From NCBI GenBank assembly GCA_003644825.1, contig QNDJ01000010.1, positions 1 through 13,988 on the forward strand: a DNA stretch of 13,988 nucleotides. Reading direction: 5' to 3'. How positions within the stretch are numbered: position 1 is the stretch's first letter; each line of letters starts with the position of its first letter. Source of the DNA: Candidatus Zhuqueibacterota bacterium. Lineage in GTDB: Bacteria; SM23-31; B21-G16. Shown in pieces: positions 1 through 6,904 of this stretch. Under the pieces are notes generated by a model. It ran no database searches. It had not been told where the DNA came from and saw only the letters and a program-made list of their open reading frames with translations. The translations under genes were made by a program, and so were the position numbers.

Positions 1-3000
1 AGATAATGTTAAATCCCTATACTCAATAGACTCATTATTAAAGTTTATATCAATATAGAAGGATGACACAGATTTAACAAATTCAGCGCTAATCTTTAAT
101 AATAATTCGTCATTATTCCTGTCCATATTTTTGAATGTATTGATTGAAATATCAGGATTTTTTATGAAAGAAATTTTAGAAAATAAACTATCTTCAACAG
201 GTAAAGTATTGATTATTCCGGTAACCTTTAATAGTATATAATAAGCGTCATAAGCAGAGACTTCTCCATTGTAGGTTACATCGGCTTTTTCCTTCTGGGA
301 GGACGAGAATTCAATCTGCCCAACTACATACTGTAGAACCCATGATGCATCATAGGAAGTAACACTTTTATCACCCGTAACATCCCCGTATCTCGGTTTT
401 ACTCTAATCGTTGTGGAAGAAAGATCCAGTGGAGGAGTTCCTTCATTAAAATAAGCTTCAACAAATTGAATATATGTAGTATCTCTCATAGCTTCATCTT
501 TAACTGAAAATATCAGGTTCATAGTTCTGTCTGTTCCTCTCAATGTATCCAGGCAATAAGCTGCAACCTTAAGTGTTCCCGGAACAATATTACTTAATAT
601 ATTTAAAGGATTCCCAAACCCTGTAGTATCAATCCCAATCCCATTTAACGTGGTTGAATCATAAGCCAGTTTAAATTGAAAACTTGTTATTCCACCATTA
701 TCAAGATTACCGAAAAAGATAAGAGGAATAGTTAAAGTATCACCATTTGTAACAAGAGTATCGGTAATTCCCAGTTGCAGTGCATAATTTGATATTGTAA
801 CACTTACCTGAACACTGAACTGACTTTCCTGACCGGCACTATCAACAGCTGATATTATGTAATAATACGTTTCACTGGGAACAACATTATTATCAATGTA
901 AAAAGTATCCTCTCTTGATGCTTCACCAATGATGTTATCCAGTGAAGGGGTAAAACCATCAGTTTGACTTCTGTAAATAATATAATAATCGAGATCTGGT
1001 TCAATATTAGCACTCCAGGTTAATCGAACCTGACCTGCCAATCCTTCAATAGAAAAATTCTGAGGCTGCCACGGTGGAGGATTAAATTCCTCATTAACAG
1101 CAAGATACGTATCATCATCTGCTCCTCCAATCGCATAAAGTTTTGTATCATTTAACACTGCGGAGCTGTGTTCTCTTCTTATCGTAATCATTGTATCTCC
1201 TGTAGTCCAGGTATCTGTTATCGGGTCATAAATTTCAACAATACTTAAATTACCTGAACCGTTTTCTCCACCAATTGCATAAATTCTTCCAGCAATCGTA
1301 TTTGCAGTTAAGTTTCTTCTTGCGGTCGGCATAGATGTTTTTGTATTCCACTGGTCACTGGCAGGGTCATATTCTTCAACTGTCGAAAGATAACTACCAT
1401 TATACCCTCCAATGACATATATTTTCCCATTTACAGAAGCAGCAGCATGCCCCCATCTTGGAGTGGGAATGGAAGCTTTATATGTCCAGGTACTGGTAGC
1501 AGGGTCATATTCTTCAACGTGATTCTGATACTGTGTTCCACCTCTTCGCCCACTTATTGCATATAATTTTCCATTACAGGTTACAACAGCAAGGTCTCTC
1601 CTGGACCTATCCATCGGTGTAATTGTTTCCCAGGAATCCGTAGAAGGATCATAGGCTTCGACAGTGGTATACCTGGTATTCCCTTTTCGACCTCCAACAA
1701 TATACAACTTCCCATTAAGTACATCACCTCCAAAATCTTCTCTGTCAGAAGGTAAAGGAGTTTTTGTACTCCAGCTATTTGTTTCCGGGTCATATTCCTC
1801 TACATAACTGGTTCTTCCAGAGGCATCCCTTCCTCCAACAGTATAAATTTTTCCATTTATTGCACCCGAAATTGAGCCTCTTCTTTCATAATTCATCGGT
1901 GATTTTGTTTGCCAGGAGTAATCTATCTCTGGAGAAGGTGTTGCACTAACCTGATTGCTGAACCCGCTGTAATTCCAGGCGCTATCAACAGCAGATATTC
2001 TATAATAATAAGTCTGGTTATTAAATACCGAATTGTCAGTATAAATTGTATCGGTGTAGGATACAACATCAATAGAGTCTTCTGATGCAGGGGTAAATCC
2101 ATCTGTAAGACTTCTAAAAATCACATACTGTAATAAATCATTTTCCGGATTTTTATTCCACTTAAGTTCAACCTGTTTATTTCCACTGACTGCTGTAAGA
2201 TTTAGAGGAGTTGATGGAGCAATTGTATCAAAGGGAGTAGCACTGACTTCACCGCTGAACTCACTTTCATTGTTAAAGCTATCAACAGCTGATATTTTAT
2301 AATAATAAGTTGTATTTACGGTTATAGCACTATCCAGATAAGCAGTATCAGGTGAAAAAACCTCCGTTAAAGAGTCTGACGTTGAAGGTGAAAATCCCTC
2401 GTTTATGCTTCTATAAATTATATATTTAAGTAAATCATTTTCAGTGTTAGGATTCCATGATACCGAAATATACTTTTGACCGGGTACAGCAGTCAAATTC
2501 ACAGGAATATCAGGAGCAGTTGTATCAAAAGGAGTTCCTGAAGCCTGGGCACTGTATTCACTCCGATTAAATGCAGTATCAACAGCACAAATTCTATAGT
2601 AATAGGTTGTTCCAACTGTTACTGAAGAATCTCTGAAAACAGAATCAGGATAGCTTACAAGTGTCAGAGAATCAGAAGAGGTTGGAGTAAAACCATCTGT
2701 TAAACTCCTGTATATTATATAATGCAACATATCATCTTCTGAATTAGATTTCCAGCTTAAATCAAGGTATCTTTCACCAGAATTGACGGTAAAGTTTTCC
2801 GGCACTGCTGGTGGAACAGTATCAATAGGAACACCCTCCGCCTGATTGCTGAATCCACTTTCATTTCCTGAACTATCCACTGCTGATACCCTGTAGTAAT
2901 ATATTTGACCAACAATAACAGAAGAATCTGTAAAAACTGTATCAGGTTTTAATACATATCCTATAGAATCAGAAGGTGCTGGGGTAAATCCATCTGTTTG

Positions 3001-4611
3001 ATTTCTGTATATCTTATAATGCAGTAAATCTGATTCGGGTGAAGAATTCCATACCAGTCGAATACTTTCGTTTAAACCTGTTGCTGTAAGATTTTGCGGT
3101 GGTGATGGTGGAATTGTATCTGCCGGTGTAGCAGAAACTTCTTCACTGAATTCACTTTCATTTCCTGAACTATCCACCGCTGAAATCCTGTAATAATAAG
3201 TAATATTATTAACTAAATTACTATCTACAAATATAGTATCAGGTTTTAAAACACTACCAACCGAATCGGATGAGGTTGGAGTAAAACCAGAACTCAAATT
3301 CCTGTAAATATTATATTGTTTTAAATCTGTTTCAGGGTTAATACTCCATTTTAATGTTACTTTTTTATTGTCAGGTAATGCTACAAGATTTTGCGGCACA
3401 GAAGGAGCAACAGTATCCTGAGGAAAAGCACTTACCTGAGAACTGAACTCGCTCATATTATTGTTGGTATCAACTGCCGAAATCCGATAATAATAAATTG
3501 TATTATTCTGAACATTATTATCAGTAAATGTTGTATCAGGATATAGTGTCCTGCCGATAGAATCCGATGGAGATGGACTAAATCCATCAATCAGACTTCT
3601 ATATATATTGTATTGAAGAATGTCATCCTCGTTATTCTGATTCCATTTTAAGTTTACAATTTTATTTCCAGCAACTGCAGTAAGTCCATCTGGAGTAAAT
3701 GGAATAGCAGGGCTGAATTCTTCATTTACAGATAGGATAGAAGTATTTGCACCACCAATTGCATATATTTTATTATCAATTACACAGGAACCAAAAGATT
3801 CTCTCGCAGTCGGCATAGGTTCAGCCTGACTCCAGGTTTCTGTTATAAGGTTATATTCCTCAACCACAGACTCATATCCATCTTTGTATCCACCAATAGC
3901 AAATAATTTATCTTCTACAACCTGAACTTCAAGGTTTCTTCTTCTTGTTGGCATAGAAGTTTTTGTTATCCAATTATTCGATGACGGGTCATATACTTCA
4001 AAAGTATTGAGGACGCCGCTTGAATTTACTCCACCTATAATATATATTTTTCCATTATAAGCTACTGCAGATGCACCTGCTCTTTCTGTTGGCATAGATG
4101 ATACTACAGCCCAGCTATCTGTGGATAAATCATATTCTTCCACAGTGAATAGATATTGATTATTTCCCCAGCCACCAAAAATATAAATTCTGTTATTTAA
4201 TTCTGCAACACAATAATCTGACCTATCAGAAGTCGTTCCAGATTTAGTATTCCATGTATCCGTTGCAGGGTCATACTCTATTACCCATATTAGTGAATTT
4301 CTTCTTCCAACAACGTAAATCCTGCTGTTAATAACAACACTCTTTACTGTAAAATATTCATCAGGCATAGAAGACTTTGATGACCAGCTATCTGTTTCAG
4401 GATTATATTCTTCAACATTACGGGTAAATTGATACTTATCGGTAAAGCCACCTATCGCATACAGTTTTCCATCAACAGAATTAACTGTTAAATCCCTTCT
4501 ATTTGTTGGCATAGAAGTTTTTGTTGTCCAGCGCTGGGCAAATAAAATAGATGGTATGGTAATCAATATTAAAAAACTTAAATATGAAATATTTTTCCTT
4601 TTAAAAAACAT
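1..4611 (-). CDS. Giant secreted kelch/FN3/cohesin/dockerin protein (3' end outside window)
   Basis: The frame stays open for 1537 codons from ATG at 4611 (AAGG upstream at 4617-4620) to the window edge, so the C-terminus is missing. Residues 1-25 form a signal peptide (basic MFFKRK, hydrophobic core, cleavage likely after FA25). Residues about 27-300 hold six kelch repeats (pattern W..K..MPT.R, then G.IY.IGG, then VEEYDP.TD.), one six-bladed propeller. FN3 units follow at about 304-398, 399-497, 498-596, 597-695, 696-794 and 795-893. A second six-repeat kelch propeller spans about 897-1178 and a seventh FN3 about 1180-1274. Residues about 1276-1400 resemble a cohesin (SFQFKLAYD strand, PGTLKVAAY, FVEAYFNEG). 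Residues about 1407-1470 are dockerin-like, with two calcium-type loops at D1410/D1414/D1421 and D1444/N1448/D1455. From about 1495 another sandwich starts (SSFYIDINFNNESI). The likely role is surface or extracellular adhesion or assembly. No catalytic domain is visible. The cupin gene lies 89 bp upstream on the same strand. Confidence 0.93.
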   Translation of the reverse strand, partial: MFFKRKNISYLSFLILITIPSILFAQRWTTKTSMPTNRRDLTVNSVDGKLYAIGGFTDKYQFTRNVEEYNPETDSWSSKSSMPDEYFTVKSVVINSRIYVVGRRNSLIWVIEYDPATDTWNTKSGTTSDRSDYCVAELNNRIYIFGGWGNNQYLFTVEEYDLSTDSWAVVSSMPTERAGASAVAYNGKIYIIGGVNSSGVLNTFEVYDPSSNNWITKTSMPTRRRNLEVQVVEDKLFAIGGYKDGYESVVEEYNLITETWSQAEPMPTARESFGSCVIDNKIYAIGGANTSILSVNEEFSPAIPFTPDGLTAVAGNKIVNLKWNQNNEDDILQYNIYRSLIDGFSPSPSDSIGRTLYPDTTFTDNNVQNNTIYYYRISAVDTNNNMSEFSSQVSAFPQDTVAPSVPQNLVALPDNKKVTLKWSINPETDLKQYNIYRNLSSGFTPTSSDSVGSVLKPDTIFVDSNLVNNITYYYRISAVDSSGNESEFSEEVSATPADTIPPSPPQNLTATGLNESIRLVWNSSPESDLLHYKIYRNQTDGFTPAPSDSIGYVLKPDTVFTDSSVIVGQIYYYRVSAVDSSGNESGFSNQAEGVPIDTVPPAVPENFTVNSGERYLDLSWKSNSEDDMLHYIIYRSLTDGFTPTSSDSLTLVSYPDSVFRDSSVTVGTTYYYRICAVDTAFNRSEYSAQASGTPFDTTAPDIPVNLTAVPGQKYISVSWNPNTENDLLKYIIYRSINEGFSPSTSDSLTEVFSPDTAYLDSAITVNTTYYYKISAVDSFNNESEFSGEVSATPFDTIAPSTPLNLTAVSGNKQVELKWNKNPENDLLQYVIFRSLTDGFTPASEDSIDVVSYTDTIYTDNSVFNNQTYYYRISAVDSAWNYSGFSNQVSATPSPEIDYSWQTKSPMNYERRGSISGAINGKIYTVGGRDASGRTSYVEEYDPETNSWSTKTPLPSDREDFGGDVLNGKLYIVGGRKGNTRYTTVEAYDPSTDSWETITPMDRSRRDLAVVTCNGKLYAISGRRGGTQYQNHVEEYDPATSTWTYKASIPTPRWGHAAASVNGKIYVIGGYNGSYLSTVEEYDPASDQWNTKTSMPTARRNLTANTIAGRIYAIGGENGSGNLSIVEIYDPITDTWTTGDTMITIRREHSSAVLNDTKLYAIGGADDDTYLAVNEEFNPPPWQPQNFSIEGLAGQVRLTWSANIEPDLDYYIIYRSQTDGFTPSLDNIIGEASREDTFYIDNNVVPSETYYYIISAVDSAGQESQFSVQVSVTISNYALQLGITDTLVTNGDTLTIPLIFFGNLDNGGITSFQFKLAYDSTTLNGIGIDTTGFGNPLNILSNIVPGTLKVAAYCLDTLRGTDRTMNLIFSVKDEAMRDTTYIQFVEAYFNEGTPPLDLSSTTIRVKPRYGDVTGDKSVTSYDASWVLQYVVGQIEFSSSQKEKADVTYNGEVSAYDAYYILLKVTGIINTLPVEDSLFSKISFIKNPDISINTFKNMDRNNDELLLKISAEFVKSVSSFYIDINFNNESIEYRDLTLS

Positions 4612-4700
4612 TTTTACCTTGTGCAAAATATTAAATTTATTTTTTAAAATTTAAAGAATTATTTAGATAAAACAAAGGAAAATATTCCACACTTAAAACT

Positions 4701-5042
4701 TTATTTCTTTCTGGGTTTGTATCTATCTTTATCCTCGAAAATATCCACTGCAAAGAACCTCGTTTTGAATACAGCAGAATGAACAACTCCTTTTGGTATA
4801 TGATACCTGTCTCCTTTGGTTAGAATTTTCTTTTCACCACCAATTATTAAATGCATTTCCCCTTCAATTACAATTCCCCATTGTTCACCGTGAGTGTGAG
4901 CTGGAACTTCACCGATAGGGTCAATATCGAAAAATATGACCTGATGGTTCTCACCCTGTAATATTTTCCCTCTTACTCCTTTATAAGGAATATCTGCATC
5001 AGGTAAATTCTTGATTAAATCAGGATAAATACTGTCAGTCAT
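4701..5042 (-). CDS. Small single-domain cupin protein
   Basis: 113 residues, one cupin barrel (Cupin_2 type). Motif 1 is GEVPAHTHGEQWGIVIEG at residues 44-61, giving metal-type ligands His49 and His51. Gln54 occupies the position usually held by the Glu ligand. Motif 2 is GDRYHIPKGVVH at 77-88, with His88 as the remaining ligand. The tail is basic (RYKPRKK). There is no signal peptide, so it is cytoplasmic. Small cupins of this type can be sugar isomerases, dioxygenases or simple binding proteins, and the sequence does not say which. The start is well supported by AGGAGG six bases before the ATG. It is transcribed divergently from the EamA transporter across 113 bp and is followed by the giant kelch gene on the same strand. 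Family call is firm, function unknown. Confidence 0.9.
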   Translation of the reverse strand: MTDSIYPDLIKNLPDADIPYKGVRGKILQGENHQVIFFDIDPIGEVPAHTHGEQWGIVIEGEMHLIIGGEKKILTKGDRYHIPKGVVHSAVFKTRFFAVDIFEDKDRYKPRKK

Positions 5043-5048
5043 TACAAA

Positions 5049-5054
5049 CCTCCT
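5049..5054 (-). promoter_or_regulatory. Strong Shine-Dalgarno of the cupin gene
   Basis: On the minus strand the sequence reads AGGAGG followed by TTTGTA and ATG, a near-ideal site with a 6-base spacer. It fixes the cupin start and is clearly stronger than the sites before the neighbouring genes. Confidence 0.8.
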
Positions 5055-5127
5055 GTAAGGTTTAATCTATAATATTAATTTATTTCTACTATATTTTTCA
5101 ATTTAACTAAAAAATAGATTTTAACCA

Positions 5128-5142
5128 ATATCTTTTGTATAT
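5128..5142 (+). promoter_or_regulatory. ATATCTTTTGTATAT word upstream of the EamA gene
   Basis: This 15-mer ends 13 bases before the EamA start and matches 14 of 15 positions of 12579-12593 (ATATTTTTTGTATAT) on the same strand. It could be part of a promoter (-10-like TATATT at 5138-5143), but no convincing -35 partner is present. In AT-rich DNA chance similarity is a real alternative. Confidence 0.25.
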
Positions 5143-5155
5143 TTAAGACTCATAA

Positions 5156-6073
5156 ATGAAGGATAGAGAACCATTGATAAAGGAAAAAGTGGACAAAAGA
5201 CTCTTCGGATTTTTCTTTATAATACTTGGCTCTATTTGTGCAGGAACCCTCGGTGTTTTTGTAAAATTTGGATACAAGTATGGTGCGACACCGATAACCC
5301 TGTTATTCATAAGGTATATTACTGGCACTGCCTTTTTCTGGATTGTAACTTTACTGTTAAGATATAAAATCGAAAGAATTGGAAAGAAAGACCTGTTGAT
5401 TCTGTTTTCAGGCTCAATATTCCTTTTTATTTCATCAATGTGTTACTTTTATGCTTTAACATATATTACCATACCTTTAGCCATAACAATTGTTTATCTT
5501 TATCCTGCTCTTGTTACATTACTCGCTTTTGCATTATTCAAAGAAAAATTAGGAAAAATAAAAACTGTTGCTTTATTTTTAAGCTTTGCAGGTTGTATTA
5601 TACTAACAAAACTGTTTAATTCATCAGGCATTATTTTAAATCCAACAGGGATAATACTCTCTTTAGTATGTGCTTTTTCAGTGGCAATGTATACAATAAT
5701 TATTCAAAAAACCTTAAATAAATATAGAATTTTTGATACAGCAGTATATTTCACTACTTTTTCCGGGGTTATGATTTCGATTTTTATACTACCGAGATAC
5801 CAGATTTTAATATCTTTAAATGTAAAAGTATGGTTGGTCGGAATCTTTATGGCTTTTTTCACCATATTTTTAACAAGAATCCTGTTTTTTCTCGGGATTA
5901 AGTATGTTGGTGCATCAAGGATGTCCATCATTGCGAGTTCCGAGTTGATTTTTGCCTCTATATTAGCTTTTATATTTCTTGGCGAAAGCCTTGATATAGT
6001 TCAGGGTATCGGTGCTCTTCTAATATTTATTGGAGCAATACTGGTAAATTTTGATCATCCTGGAAAATTGTAA
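5156..6073 (+). CDS. EamA/DMT-superfamily inner membrane transporter
   Basis: 305 residues, the usual length for a ten-helix drug/metabolite transporter made of two EamA repeats. The first half (about 17-152) carries the conserved LYPALVTLLAFALFKEKL stretch (residues 115-132). The second half repeats the pattern near its end with SSELIFASILAFIFLGESL and then a final helix (GIGALLIFIGAILV). Short basic loops such as RYKIERIGKK at 69-78 fit the inside-positive rule. The substrate cannot be read from sequence; relatives export or import metabolites, amino acids or nucleotide precursors. An in-frame TAA directly precedes the ATG, so the start cannot lie upstream. The ATG lacks a good ribosome binding site. 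GTG at 5189, preceded by AAGGA, is a possible shorter start. The next gene begins 99 bp downstream on the same strand. Confidence 0.9.
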   Translation: MKDREPLIKEKVDKRLFGFFFIILGSICAGTLGVFVKFGYKYGATPITLLFIRYITGTAFFWIVTLLLRYKIERIGKKDLLILFSGSIFLFISSMCYFYALTYITIPLAITIVYLYPALVTLLAFALFKEKLGKIKTVALFLSFAGCIILTKLFNSSGIILNPTGIILSLVCAFSVAMYTIIIQKTLNKYRIFDTAVYFTTFSGVMISIFILPRYQILISLNVKVWLVGIFMAFFTIFLTRILFFLGIKYVGASRMSIIASSELIFASILAFIFLGESLDIVQGIGALLIFIGAILVNFDHPGKL

Positions 6074-6172
6074 GTCCTCTCTTCCAGAAATTGAACATCA
6101 AAAATAAATATTTTATCCTTGCTTTTATTAAAAAATTATTTTTAATTTGAATAAAAACAGTGAAGGAAATCG

Positions 6173-6904
6173 ATGGAAGAAAATGATATTCTAAAAATAA
6201 AACAGGAGCTCCGCCTAAAGGTATGGAAAATAATGGAAGAAGCAAGAATTGTAAGGTTTCCAGGAGCCCAGGGGAGAATTCCAAACTTTATCGGTGCCGA
6301 AAGAGCAGCTGGAAAAGTCGCAAGACTGGAAATATGGCAGAAAGCAAACATTGTTAAATGCAACCCCGATTCACCCCAGCAACCCCTCAGAAAACTCGCT
6401 CTGGAAAAAGGAAAAATCGTTTATATGGCAGTTCCAAGATTGACAAAAAACAAATGTTTTATAGAACTTCATCCTTCCAGAGTGCAGGGAAAATATGATA
6501 GAGCTGCATCAATTAAGGGCGCATTCGAGCTCGGAAAACCGGTCACTCCTGATTTAATGAGGAAACCAGCCATCATTGTAGCTGGCTCTGTAGCCGTAAA
6601 TATCAAAGGTGCTCGAATAGGTAAAGGTGGTGGATTTTCTGACCTGGAGTATGCTATTGCCAGAGAATTTAACCTTGTATCTGAAGAAACGCCCATCATC
6701 ACAACCATACATAAACTCCAGCTTATTGAAGAAGAAATCCCGATGACCGAGCACGATATTCCTGTTGATTTTATTATCACACCGGATAAAATTATTAAAA
6801 CTGAAAAAAGCTATAACAAACCAGCAGGTATCATCTGGAAACTCCTTGATAAAGAAAAAATAAAAAATATACCAATTTTAAAAGAATTAAAGAATGAAAA
6901 ATAA
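6173..6904 (+). CDS. 5-formyltetrahydrofolate cyclo-ligase family protein (MTHFSD-like branch)
   Basis: 243 residues, cytoplasmic. The fold family (PF01812) normally converts 5-formyl-THF to 5,10-methenyl-THF with ATP. The family signature is seen as RIGKGGGFSDLEYA at residues 148-161. Other visible blocks are RIPNFIGAERAA (35-46), KCNPDSPQQPLR (62-73), MAVPRL (85-90) and HDIPVDFIITP (194-204). This set resembles the archaeal and eukaryotic MTHFSD-type branch rather than the classic bacterial FolD-associated enzyme, which carries GxGxGYYDR. Cyclo-ligase activity is therefore plausible but not certain. The start is supported by GAAGGA five bases before the ATG. The last 11 bases overlap the GH38 mannosidase start, implying co-transcription and probably translational coupling. 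Why a folate-type enzyme should be coupled to a mannosidase is not evident. Confidence 0.87.
   Translation: MEENDILKIKQELRLKVWKIMEEARIVRFPGAQGRIPNFIGAERAAGKVARLEIWQKANIVKCNPDSPQQPLRKLALEKGKIVYMAVPRLTKNKCFIELHPSRVQGKYDRAASIKGAFELGKPVTPDLMRKPAIIVAGSVAVNIKGARIGKGGGFSDLEYAIAREFNLVSEETPIITTIHKLQLIEEEIPMTEHDIPVDFIITPDKIIKTEKSYNKPAGIIWKLLDKEKIKNIPILKELKNEK

Noticed and set aside
1581-1949. Short open frames on both strands within the giant gene (1581-1793 minus, 1764-1949 plus).
   Set aside because: They lie inside the continuous 1537-codon frame in other phases and show no domain signal.
6128-6145. TTAAAAA/TTTTTAA hairpin between the EamA and cyclo-ligase genes as a terminator.
   Set aside because: The stem is AT-only and such inverted runs are expected in this AT-rich spacer; no GC stem is present.
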